Assembly: GCF_000340215.1 (NCBI RefSeq)
Contig: NW_006921534.1
Location: forward strand, 1,483,053-1,547,052
DNA length: 64,000 bases
Reading direction: 5' to 3'
Origin: Pseudocercospora fijiensis CIRAD86
Lineage: Eukaryota; Ascomycota; Dothideomycetes; Mycosphaerellales; Mycosphaerellaceae
Numbering within the stretch: position 1 is the first letter of the stretch; the number at the start of each line of letters is the position of its first letter. Below, piece by piece: positions 45,570 through 56,360 of this stretch. The notes under the pieces are model-generated. The model searched no databases and was not told the origin of the DNA. It saw only the letters and a list, made by a program, of their open reading frames with translations. The position numbers and the translations under genes were made by a program.

Positions 45570-45790
45570 AGCTTATTAATTTAGGAGGGAACGACTAAAA
45601 ATTTCAATATTTTCTAAAAATAGACCTAAATGAGAGTATCTTTGCTATATATTGTATAGCTATAAGTCCTCTAGATAAAAAGATACATTAAAAACAATTT
45701 GTAGGGGCAAAGATTGTACTGTATCGCTGCGGTAAGAAGTGCTGCATTGAGCCTCTGGTACGTATAGGCCTCCGTAATGCTTCCACTTTC
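45570..45790 (-). repeat. right arm of a long inverted repeat
   Basis: Reverse complement of the left arm at 33092-33300, about 200 bp aligned with one ~12-bp length difference near 45723-45741. Its inner end lies at the gap edge. Its outer part (45740-45790) has ordinary, non-RIP composition. Confidence 0.85.
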
Positions 45791-46326
45791 ACGCTTCTCG
45801 GCGGCGAGCGCGTCTTTCTTTCTTTCTTTCTTTCCACGCAGACATTCGATACAAGCAGAGCGTGTACCGCTACCTTTCAATTTCCAGCTCGATTCGCGTC
45901 CGCCCAAGATGCCGACCAAGTCGCCACGAATGCAACCTTGGCCAGGCATACAGGACACATAAATTGGGAACATGGCATTTGAACATGCGGGAGCGAAGCA
46001 CGTGCACATGATCTTGAAAATATCGCAAAGCCCTCTTACGACTCCCTCTGCCTCTGCCTCTGCCTCTGCCTCTGGCCCAATAACAGGCTCCAAAAAAAAT
46101 CATCCTGGAGTGTTCATCCTCCGCAACCCACGCCCGGGTCGATTGCGATGAACACGTGTCCGCAGGCAGATGCTTGTGCATAATGTAGAGCGTGTAAAAG
46201 CAATGATGTGGATGGCGTGGTGAGAGAGCGCTTCTCTTTCGATGCCAAGAATCCGCGAACCTTCGGAAGCAGGAAAGAGGAAATCTGAACACTACGTTCT
46301 CTCATTCCTTATGCATACATCGTAAG
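45791..46326. other. intergenic with simple repeats
   Basis: (TTTC)n at about 45813-45833 and (CCTCTG)n, about five units, at 46044-46074. The minus-strand ORF spanning 45671-46093 gets its Glu-Ala run from the hexamer and is not convincing. Confidence 0.5.
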
Positions 46327-46915
46327 TCAGATCCAACAACCCCGACTCAAGAAAAGAAATGTAATCTTTCCCGAGCTTATGTACCTCCTCGCCTTCAGGC
46401 TCCTCGACCGAATCTTCAGAAGCAGCATGACCTCCATGCCATGCTCCATCGAATTGACTTCAAAATTCAGAGGATCGAACTCCTCATCTAGCTGCTCGAG
46501 GATTCTGGAGACGTATCCTCTAACATCTGGGTCGTTACTCGAGGAGAAGCTGAAAAAATAAGAAGCAGCTCGATTCCGTCGAGCTTCGAGGAAGCTACCT
46601 AGTACGTGCTCATCTCCTCTTAGCGGAGGCGTACATTTTCAAGAACTCTTGTACGTACCTTGTCTTGAATTCGCCATTGACATTCAAAGCGTTCTCCGGT
46701 GCTTCGTCCCCGCGGGATAGTTCTCCGAAGCAGATGAAGTGAGATCATAAGTCCTCACATATTTGTCTCGAGACTTTCTTCGAATACAGGTACCCGCAGA
46801 GTCGATATGCTACGCTTAGAATCCTTGACCCGAAGGAGTCGAATTTAATTTCTACGTGGGGCACTTACAACATCACATTGTCGAACTCCACGAGCAAAGA
46901 AACTACAGCATCGCA
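46327..46915 (-). CDS. putative multi-exon gene of unknown function, model incomplete
   Basis: The 3' exon (46549-46327, minus) encodes SNDPDVRGYVSRILEQLDEE then FDPLNFEVNSMEHGMEVMLL and KARRYISSGK, which looks like genuine protein. An intron at 46658-46550 (GTACGT donor, TTTTTTCAG acceptor) joins it to FICFGELSRGDEAPENALNV in phase. Upstream, MCDAVVSLLVEFDNVM with a following GTAAGT donor (46915-46867) and the frame KYVRTYDLTSSASENYP (about 46765-46715) also look coding, but I could not connect them without a frameshift. No family recognised. Confidence 0.45.
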
Positions 46916-46941
46916 CATCTACAACACAGCACGCACAGACA

Positions 46942-46978
46942 TGGAAATGGAAATGGAAATGGAAATGGAAATGGAGAC
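46942..46978 (+). repeat. hexanucleotide microsatellite (ATGGAA)n
   Basis: Six near-perfect units; on the plus strand it would encode a Met-Glu run, on the minus strand a Ser-Ile run. Confidence 0.85.
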
Positions 46979-47152
46979 GAACGTCCCTGCTAAGCCCTCG
47001 TTTCTCGGCGACATCCTAGCCAGGTATATTCCAAACCCACCACGACGCTCATCAACTTCATGCTAATTCAAGCAATCTATGAAACACCGGTAGCTGAAGC
47101 TACTGTCCCGACCCTCTGCAACACATCTCCGCGCCTTCCTTCTTGGAGATTC

Positions 47153-48919
47153 CTAATTTGCGAAGTATTTGCCGGCCGCGGAAGGATAGAATCCATTGCG
47201 TGCGCGAACCTCCTTACGACGACCTATTTGAACCGCCAGCGAGTCCGCCCCCTCGGCCATTCCCAGCACATCGTATGTGCCAGGAAAAGTGATTTTCGCA
47301 TTGACGGGAGCGTCGGCAGGGCGCTGCCGAGTGCCCATACAGACGCCATCCTTGTTGCAGAAGGTGGCGCCTAGGGATCCCGTCGCAGTCTCGGGCTGTG
47401 GTGGAGAGGACAGTTCGGTGGGCTCCTGAGCGCCAATGCTGCTCGAGCGGGAGTTGCTGACGGTGGAAGGGGGCGTGGGAGGACGAGCGGTGGTGGACCC
47501 AGTCTTGACTGCAGGGCTCCGAAGAGCTGCTGCTGCGATGCCCTTGCTCAGCAGATTGTTTGTGGCCTTGACGATTTCGGCGATAACTGGAATATCGGTA
47601 TTCCCCACAGAACCAACTCGCGCCTGAGCCCCATATGCACGCAGCCACTCGCGATATCGCTGCTTTTTATAGTAGTCGTCAGCTTGCTCTGAGTGCTCTG
47701 GCTGCGCGAGCAAAGCCACGTCCTCAGCAATCTTCTCGCGTGCAGTGTGCAAGAGGTGGATCTCATTCGGCTTCTGCCAATAAGAAGCCTGATCCTCCTT
47801 CGTTGCGGCGTCGTTGAGTGCCTGCATCTTCTTGGATCTCTGCATGTCTTTACCGCTAGACATCCACTCGTCGACAGGAAGCTGGGCAGGTAGCGGAATC
47901 GCGATCATAGAAGTTTCTGTGAGGGCCTCACGACGCTCCACAGCCTTTTGATCATCTTCTCCGGTCTTCTCCTGTACAGCCGGCTTGGGAAAGTATGCGT
48001 CCTTGTTCTTCATAAGATGCTTGTAGATCGAGCCAAGCATTCCTTCTCTAGTGATCGACTTTGCCTTAGCTGGCGGCGGCATAGGTGGCGAAGTCGCTGC
48101 GGCTGCTAGAGCAGACGTTCGCGGACCAGAGACTGTCTGACTCGCTGTGCTCGTACCCACAGCACGAGTTCGAGCTGCAGGCGCGGGAGCTTGAGGAGCC
48201 GTCGGTGGCTTATGACCCTGGGGTACTGGCGCGACTGGTCGGGCCTGAACACCTGTCACGGCTGTTACAGAAGAAGCCGATGAAGCTGAGGTCGATGGGG
48301 CAAACGCAAAGCCGCCTGTCGGAATTGACGATGCTGCAGCAAGTACTCCAGACTGTTGTGGAAGCCGCTGGTCTCTTATAAACTTATCCTTGCCGAATGA
48401 TCGAGGTGAAGCAGCGCGCTGGCGAGACGGCCCTGGAGCATTCGCTCTCGCCTGGTATGCCTGATGGTGAGCACGACGATTCGCCTCGTCCTGCAGATTT
48501 GTCAGACTCTGGTACTCAGGGAAAGATGATCTCATGTTCCGACTTACCTGAGCATAGTCCTGACGGGAGCGCTGTGATGAGTGATACCCTTCATTGGCCT
48601 CATACCCAAAACGCTGAGACCGTTTCTGTTCGAGGCGCGCACGATGTCCTTGGCCACTGTACCGATTCTCCATCTGCTCAGCTACATCATCAGTGCCGAA
48701 CGTGGATGGCGTGTTCCACGCCTCGAGGGCAGCTGCCTCGTCCGGGTTCTTTGCATGAAGATGAGCGTTGGCCCGATGATCTTCGGCCCTCAGCAGTATC
48801 TCGCGTTCTTCGCGCCGATTTCGATATGACTGATCGGGGTCGCCCTCATCTGGTGCAGAAATCTCATCGCGGCGACTGTTGCCCAAATCGGCCAACATGC
48901 GAGCCACGTCGGGATCCAT
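47153..48919 (-). CDS. uncharacterised, largely disordered protein
   Basis: 588 aa from the ATG at 48919 (MDPDVARMLADLGNSRRDEI); the frame extends 54 codons further but that part looks like 5' UTR. Residues ~1-190 are charged and Gln/Arg-rich, ~190-330 are Ala/Pro/Ser low complexity, and ~330-480 form the best-ordered part (TREGMLGSIYKHLMKNKDAY, EDVALLAQPEHSEQADDYYK, QRYREWLRAYGAQ). The C-terminus, TFPGTYDVLGMAEGADSLAV then IGRRKEVRARNGF, may be a short conserved motif. No domain recognised. A single intact ORF of this size with a coding-like composition is a credible gene. Confidence 0.7.
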   Translation of the reverse strand: MDPDVARMLADLGNSRRDEISAPDEGDPDQSYRNRREEREILLRAEDHRANAHLHAKNPDEAAALEAWNTPSTFGTDDVAEQMENRYSGQGHRARLEQKRSQRFGYEANEGYHSSQRSRQDYAQVSRNMRSSFPEYQSLTNLQDEANRRAHHQAYQARANAPGPSRQRAASPRSFGKDKFIRDQRLPQQSGVLAAASSIPTGGFAFAPSTSASSASSVTAVTGVQARPVAPVPQGHKPPTAPQAPAPAARTRAVGTSTASQTVSGPRTSALAAAATSPPMPPPAKAKSITREGMLGSIYKHLMKNKDAYFPKPAVQEKTGEDDQKAVERREALTETSMIAIPLPAQLPVDEWMSSGKDMQRSKKMQALNDAATKEDQASYWQKPNEIHLLHTAREKIAEDVALLAQPEHSEQADDYYKKQRYREWLRAYGAQARVGSVGNTDIPVIAEIVKATNNLLSKGIAAAALRSPAVKTGSTTARPPTPPSTVSNSRSSSIGAQEPTELSSPPQPETATGSLGATFCNKDGVCMGTRQRPADAPVNAKITFPGTYDVLGMAEGADSLAVQIGRRKEVRARNGFYPSAAGKYFAN

Positions 48920-49639
48920 GGTGGCGGTAGGGCGAGAGTTGGTCAAGAATATGGTATTCTGTTCGGTGTCGTATGTGGCGGAATGACTTCGAGGTTGGAG
49001 TGATGTTAAGGAAAGCTCGACCCGTTTATGTATGCGGGAGAAACGGCCCGGCCGGTGTGTGGCTCTTTCGGGCAAGAACAAGTGAGATCGATTGAATTCG
49101 AAGCCAGCCAGTCAAGACACAACTTGTGACTCTACTTCACGGTCAATTGGGACTGTACTGATGCATCACGAGTGTCCAGAGTGATCGGTCCATGCCGGCT
49201 ACTCACGGCAGATCACAATAATGCCCAGAAAACCACGACGTTCGCCAGAGCAAGACGCTGACCAAGATCATCTCAGCCTGAGTGAGTTCCTTTCAATTGC
49301 TCACGATACAACGCAAAGACACGGACAAGGTCGTTGGCGATTGTCGCTCCACGAGATGTCCACTTGTGACGCGCCTACCACGCGTGAAGTCTTTCTGCCT
49401 GCAATGCACAATGCCGCTCGTGTCACCGACGACAAGCGATGCATGTGATGTACAAGGGGGGCAGTCCTATCGCGTCTCCGATCAGAACGGAATCCTCATC
49501 TTTCGATTTATCGATTGGTGTCTGGCCATGCGTTTGAAGGCTGGACACCGGAGACTGGCAAGCCGCATATGACCCCTGTCGTACGACACGGCCACGGCCT
49601 CTGGCTTCCACGCGATGCTTGAAGGCTGTAGTGACACAG

Positions 49640-51149
49640 GCAGCGGGAGGCCAGCGCCAATGCGACCAGTCGCAATGAGACTCTTGCAACGAACTGCGAA
49701 ATCCTTCTTGCCGAGCTGGAAAAAAAGACATTCGAGCTGTCGAATTTGAGGCAGACGTGTCAGCAGCAAGAACTTCTGCTAAATCAACATGTGGCACGCG
49801 CGGACGAAAACGCAAACGCCGCTACTGCCTGGACGAAGAAGGCCGAGGAGCTTCAGGCAGAGTTGGAGAGGAAACAAAAGGAATGGAATGAAGAGAAGGA
49901 AAGCATCGACCAGCAGAATCAGAGCAACATCAACGAGTTGAACCGCACTCATCTCCAAGAGCGAGGAGATCTGCGAGAGACGGCGGACAAGGCCAAGGCA
50001 GAAGTAGCAAAGCTTCTATCGACCGAAAAGCTCCAAGCAGCGTGCATCATCGAGCTTGAGAAGACCAACAGTGATCGATCATCCCAGATTGAGCAGATTG
50101 GAGCATCACGCGACCGTTTCGCTGCTACCCTACTTCTCCATGGAGTGAGACGCGTTCAAGATAGATGCCTCGTTAAGCGACTCGAAGAGTCACGCGATCA
50201 ATTTGCTGCCCGCCTGCTTCTTCAGGGCGTCAGGTGTGTTCAGACTGATCTTCTTGTACGGAATACCGCTGCGAGGTTGATCAGCCGGAATTGGAAGCTT
50301 AGAAAGACGCGTTGTGAATTGCAGCAGAGTGAAGCCGATGTCAAGGCTGAACGTCAAGGCTACGCACAGGCGTCCGAAGAATACAGTGCAGAGTTGAAGC
50401 TCCGCAAGCAGTCACAGAAGAGGTATGACGACGTGTGTGCAGCACATCGAGACTCTGTTGAGGAGCTTCACGATGCTCAGGCGCAAGTGAAGATCGAAGC
50501 AGCAAAATCTCAGCAAGAACAGGCATTGCGCGAAGGCTTGAATGAAACGCTTAGAGAGAGGACAAGGCAGTTCAATGAGAAATCTCTCAAGTGCAACACA
50601 CTATTAGACGAGCTCGAATCTTGCAGGCTGCAGCTCTCGGAGAATAAGAGGACCCAGGAGCAGGAGAGCAAGAGAGCTCAGGAGGCGGAAGCAAATGCTG
50701 TGATGCATCTCAATGCCAGAAAAGGGGCGGAAAAGGAAAGAGATGAGCTGAAAACGTGGAAGGGCACACTGCAAGGATTATTCTTCGATCGAAGCCGAGA
50801 AGATGACAGCTCAGGACTAGCGACCAAGCATCAAGAACACGACGCGTCGACCACAGATCATGGTACAGCGAAGGCCGTGGACAAGGTCAGCGAGCCATTG
50901 ATTGACAACGAAGGACACGATCCCATCCGGAAAAACAGCCATTCTCCCGAGCGAAACGCCATCGACAAAACCAGTAACGACAATCTCCCATCGACAGAAA
51001 TTGCACCGATGATTTTTGGTCAAAGCGGTCCTCCGGCCACCAACAAAAAGCGCCAAGCAGATGGCAAACTCCCCCAAGCACCAAAGAAGAAGCACAAATA
51101 CAACAGCAGCGCAAGCAGAAATCACGAAATTTATCATCCACCGACATAA
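49640..51149 (+). CDS. coiled-coil protein, 5' end unresolved
   Basis: Open frame from a probable splice acceptor (GACACAG, exon start 49640) to the stop at 51149, about 500 residues. Residues are dominated by Glu/Gln/Lys/Leu heptads (LATNCEILLAELEKKTFELS onward), so a long coiled coil is expected, broken by a duplicated ~30-residue segment (SRDRFAATLLLHGVRRVQ / SRDQFAARLLLQGVRCVQ at about 50110-50260). The tail is Lys-rich with an apparent nuclear localisation signal (APKKKHK). No in-frame ATG lies near the 5' end. A first exon at 49221 (MPRKPRRSPEQDADQD, GTGAGT donor at 49282) is attractive, but the phase does not match without another exon. Confidence 0.6.
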
Positions 51150-52379
51150 AACAGATATACCCAACCTCTATCTAGCCAGCAATCTAACTAACCAAACACA
51201 ACCGTCCCCCCTCCTCCTCCCACCCCATCCTACTCCTCCCCTCACCCAACCCTTTAATAAGTACCCTCAACCTCAACGCCATCAAAACCTTCCAGACCAA
51301 CTTCCTCCTCCTTTCCATATAATCCTTCCAACGATGAATCACCAAAATCTGAATCAAAGTGTTTTGTCTTTGATGTCGTTTTACTAAATTCTGGAGACGA
51401 GCGTAGTGCTCGATTGCGGATTCAGGGCTTGGGGCGGTGTTAGTTGGGAGGGTTGAATGAAGAGGGGGACTTATGATTCTTGAGAATGGATGTTTATGTT
51501 TATGTCTCGGGATGAGATGTAGCGGTATCTGACTGGTGCCATGCTGTGGGGAACTGGACTGGATTTGTCGGGTTGGTTGGCGAGAGGGTTCTGTCGATTG
51601 GTTGTTTTGGCTAGCTGGTGCTGGGGGGATTTGTAGATGGTGATAGACACCTCGTGAGATAGGTTGATGATGATGATGATGGAGAAAGGCCGACCAGGCC
51701 AGATAGGAGAGGTGAACGTGATATCAAGCTTGTGGTGTAATTGGCCGATGTTGATGTGAAAATTTTCGTTCTTTCGACTGTTTTTGTGATGTCTGATGAA
51801 GAATGCAATGTTGATGAAGAGATTAGAGGGTATACGGTACTCTTATGTCTCGCATGAATCTTCGCGACATACCTTGCCATGACCTTCCGATACTTCACGA
51901 GATGGGAAAATGCGGAAGAAGAAAAGAGTCATTCGTGGCCTGAGATAGCTTCGGGAAGCAAGAGTTTGCAAATCAACGACCAGCTCAGAAGACGCTATAA
52001 GGAATTGTGCTCTTCCATTGGCAAATGGGTAGACTCTCGATTCAATGTATTGATGATAATAGCCAAATAATACGTACATCTCTTGAAAAATGCGACGTGG
52101 TGATGATGATGATGATTCTCATTCACACAAGTGGAGTCAGCACGTATACCTCACCGATCATGATTCCTGATTCATCTCCTCCCGCAACCCTTCCCCAATC
52201 CCCGTCGATCTTCTTTCGTCCCCAGAATCACCGATACAACTGCCCATCCCTCCTCCAGAGCAGTCATTGCTATACTGCAACCCAACAAGTGAAGTTATCT
52301 AACCCCTGCCCCCTGCCTCCATCTCAGGCTATTTTCGCTTTGTACTCGTGACTTCCTTTATGTTCTACGTATACCGGAT
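51150..52379. other. gene-free margin before the repeat block
   Basis: About 1.2 kb of non-RIP sequence with pyrimidine-rich and GATGAT simple stretches (51670-51685, 52101-52115). No supportable ORF. Confidence 0.5.
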
Positions 52380-55300
52380 CTCGGGTCTTCTTAATATAGT
52401 ATAGTATAGAAGGAAGAGCGAGCCTTAGCGAAGCGCCTAAAGACAAACTATACTAATCGGGCGATTCCTTACTTACAATACCTCCTTATAGACTATATAT
52501 AGATTTACAACTTAATATATAGTATAGATAGGGCTTAGTGTATATAGAGGGGGTTCTGTAGTATAGGAAGGCGCAATATATCGTAGATATTTTAAAACTA
52601 GTATCGTAAAAGTAAGATCTATAGTCTATTCTAACTATACGGACAGTTTCGGCTTTCCGTTTGTTCTACGAATACCTATATCGCGACAGACAACAACTAT
52701 CTTCTAGAATACCCTGTCTATGTAAGGAACCTTAGAAAGCGATGCTCTAATACCTCTAAGTGTCTCTTTGCCCGTATTTGCTATCCTTTACTTATATTCG
52801 CTACCTATCGGTACCTATCCTTAAAATAGCTATCTCGCTAACTTTTCCGTACCTCGATACTTATACGTATACCTAGTAACCTGAAACTTCTTAGATACCT
52901 TTAAGACACATCCGCGATCGTGTTTAACGTTATACGCTACCGGATAATCTAGTATTTAGTACCTCTATATCGTATCTAGTATATTAGCTATCCGATATAT
53001 ACTGCCGCGATAGCGACACTCGAGCGCCGAGACCTACTATTCTAAGAGTACAGATACGCGCTCTGCTAGTCTTTGCTGCTTCTTAAAGTCGTATATACTA
53101 CCGCTTAATAGACCCCGACTATTATATCTAATACTCGATACCTAGTCTTCCGATATCTTCTATATCTACTATACTAATACTTCCGCTAACACTTCCGATA
53201 GTATATAATAGGCGACTGTAATGCCTAACGCGCTCTCTAACCTCTCTACGCGCGATCGCGATAAGGCTAAGAAGGGTAGACTTAATATCGGCGATACTAG
53301 CGCTAGCGCTAGAAATCGGCGTAAGAAGGAAGGCGATAAGTACTTCGTACGCCTATCCGGTCGGCCTATAATTAATCGAATAGAGCCTTAATAGACTATC
53401 GACCGCGAGCTAGAGATACTAGAACTTAACGAGGATAATAAAGCTAGTTAAGCGGCATACTTCGAATAGCGCTACGCTAATATAGATAAGTATAGCCTCG
53501 AGGAGGTATAGTTACTTATATAGGACGCTAGCGCTAACGAATAGGCGATTATATTCTATAATCGCATTATTAAGTATAGTCTGCGGCGTATATTAAAGCT
53601 AATATATCCCTATCGCGAGCTATTACTAGAACCGACTAAGATATAGCTCGACTACGTCTATACTATTATCTTCGGGAGACAGGATATATTGCTTTTAGCT
53701 CGTACTAGCGCTAGTAAAACGATTATCTTCTAGGCCTATACTATACTTACTAGCTTTATTATATTACAGATCGTGCCGCTAACCCGCATTACTAATAAGT
53801 AGAGCGAGGATATAGTATAAGCTATCCGCTAGCTAGATCCGGATAAGTAGAATCTAATTAAGGTCTACGTCCTTACTACCTAGACTAAGGAGAAGGATCT
53901 AGGCATGCTAGTAAATATTAAGGAAGGCCGATATTAGTATATTATCTGCAGTCCCGAGTAAGTAATAAGCGCTAATTTCTAGGAGGCCCTACGTAGCATT
54001 GCCGATCGCCTTAGCTTATAGGTATAGGATAAGGCGTATATATATCTTAAGTAGAAGGACTTCCGCGGAGATTATAGTATCCTTTACCTCCTTCGCTAGC
54101 TTATAATATAGGATACGACTATTCTCGCGTACTCTACTATATTAACTAAGGAAACTAAGAAGTACCTCTTCGAGTATAGCCTCCGTCTATAGGGCAATAG
54201 CGCTTTCTAGACCTAGGTTATCTAAAGCACTATCGATCGCCCGGATACTAGATATATCTTATAAGAAATCCCGAAGGGCTAGATAATAGGCTTCGATTAC
54301 CTATACTTTACGGTCTAGTATATAGTAGACAATAAGGGCTTAGCTATACTATAGAACATCTAGAAGACTATTATATTTATTAATAGTCGTAAGCAGATCG
54401 ACAAGGCCCGAGTAACGATATACTAGTAGCTCGTACTCTTAACTAATTATATTAATAAGAAGTCCCCGGCTAAGCAACACTCGCGGAAGTATACTTAGGA
54501 TAGAGAGCTATTAGTACCTAGCGGAGACCGCACTATCTATATACTCGGTATTGTGTCCTTCTATACGGCGTATATAGCTAATATTAATAAGAACAAGCGA
54601 TATAAGGAGTTTAAGAAGCGACAGTCTTAAATCCGCATCCTATTCGGCACTCTAGCAACTTCTACTAGGGTTAATATACTAGATATCGCCCTAGTAATCT
54701 AGATTAAGCTTCTAATTACTAAGGATGTCGATAATCTAATATAGAAGTTTAGTCGAGCGGCTCGTATCCCTAGTATAGAAGCATTAGCAGTTATATTCGC
54801 GCTATACTAGCTTAATAATCTAGAAAAGCGTATAGTAGAGGGTTCTAAGTACCGCTCGATAATCCTACGATACCTAACAGCGCCTAGTACTAATACCGTT
54901 ATACCCTATTAATTATAGGACTATATCCTAGTCCGACTATCTAACCTTCGATATACTACCGTTCCTAGTAAGGAGTTTAACGTTAATAAGGCTATCTTCG
55001 ATACGTTTAGTTAGGAGGATAAAGGGGAAGATAAGGACACTATTATAGCCGCTTAGTAGCAAGCAGTTACTATACTACCTCGTCCTTTTTAGTCTATAGG
55101 CAATCCTTTTAATAACGCTATCGCAAAAGCGATCGCTAAGAACGCTACTAAGAAGCCCTAGTCTAATAAGGAGATCGGCTAGTATAATAATACCCTAGAC
55201 ATCTAGCTATAGTTATAGAATATACGCTACTACCCTAACCTAGCGTATTGCCGTTGCTTTCGTAGTATAATCTTAGAGATCTATAGCGAATACGAGTGTG

Positions 55301-56163
55301 TATATCCTATCGATAAGGTCGTAGTAGGTACCGCCGATTGTTGTAGTATATATAATCTAGATCTTCTAAATCGGCTAGTCTAGGAGGGCTATACTACTCT
55401 ACTAGTGCTAAAGGCACTAACAGCCCCTACTGCTAGATTAACTTAGTACTACGCCCTATTATATCTCGAGACCTTTATCTCTAATATTATAGAGTTAATC
55501 TTTCTAGATTAATACGATAATCGCCTATTTAGAGTAATCCTATCCGCATTTGTAGTACCGGAGCCTACCCTACAGAATCTCTATAATGTCTTTAACTGGA
55601 AGTACGGCCGTACGGATAATGCCTTCCGCAGCTATACTTCTTTTTACGGCTAGGATTACGACGCTCCTATTAAGGAAACAGATATCGAAGAGTAGGCTAT
55701 AGAGTTCTATACGTAGCACTAAGCCGATAAAGCGAACAACCGTCGAGAGATCCCTATAGAAGCGCTTCTCCTAGAGATAAACCGTATTATCTATAGTATC
55801 TTTGCTAGATACGAGGTCTTCGCTATAGAGAAGAAGAAGAAGGAGGACGACAATAAGAAGGCAAAGGAGGCTACTACTACGGCCGCCGGTACCGCGCTTC
55901 GGCCTATATAACCTACCGCTTAGCCTACTAACTAATAGCAGCGCCGTAACTAGTTGTAGAAGAATACCTAGAATTCTGCTCGCTCTACTATCGAGGCTCG
56001 TAAGAAGATAGCAGCGAAGAATACTAGAGGTCGAGCTATATAGGATCTAGATTACGAGGAGACTACGCGTCGCCGAGTAGAAGGTAGTAGCAGCTAAGTA
56101 GGAGATAGTAATAGTAGATTAAGCCGTCGCTTAGGTCGTGCTCGTACGCTATCGGCTCGAGAG
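52380..56163 (+). repeat. RIP-mutated repeat carrying a RecQ-like helicase gene
   Basis: CpA and TpG are almost absent and CpG is frequent from about 52,380 on. It is interrupted at 56,163 by gypsy element 2. The plus-strand helicase frame is listed separately. Confidence 0.8.
53221..56150 (+). pseudogene. RecQ-like SF2 helicase, destroyed by RIP-type stops
   Basis: One plus-strand frame over ~2.9 kb reads as a superfamily II helicase once TAG/TAA are taken as former Gln or Trp codons. The start is MPNALSNLSTRDRDKAKKGR. A Walker-A-like ILLLARTSASKTIIF lies near 53690-53735, in the place of GxGKT. Further blocks are a DEAH-like DKAYIYLK (54028-54051) followed by DFRGDYSILYLLR, ILFGTLATSTRVNILDIALV (54628-54690), and the motif-VI-like KFSRAARIPSIEA (54746-54784). 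A Cys-rich C-terminal part follows (YCRCF near 55250). RecQ-like helicases spread in fungal subtelomeres (TLH type) and in some repeats; which applies here is not clear. Confidence 0.65.
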
Positions 56164-56360
56164 TATAAGAAGGGTATGTTAGTAGGTAGATAAGGTAGTA
56201 GTAGGTATAGGTAGTATTCGATAAGGAGCTAGGAGGAGAGGGAGGAAGGCGGGTAAGTTAGCCTATTACTAAGCGCTAAGCCCTGCCTAAGGCATTAAGA
56301 CCCTAGCTTTACTTAAGCCTAGTTATATGCTAATTACGTATAACCTCTTTAGTCCTAATA
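56164..56360 (-). repeat. 3' LTR of gypsy element 2
   Basis: 197 bp, starting TATAAGAAGGGTATG and ending CCTAATA on the plus strand; homologous to the LTRs of element 1 and to 63082-63278. Confidence 0.88.

Noticed and set aside
45671..46292. Minus-strand ORFs with Glu-Ala or Arg-Gly runs
   Set aside because: The runs come from a CCTCTG hexamer repeat, and the first ORF extends into the inverted-repeat arm.
46878..47066. Plus-strand ORF with a Met-Glu run
   Set aside because: It consists largely of the ATGGAA microsatellite, has no ATG at its start and lies opposite a better minus-strand gene candidate.
51611..51898. Minus-strand Ser/Thr-rich ORF of 95 aa
   Set aside because: Low-complexity sequence from simple GAT repeats without other support.
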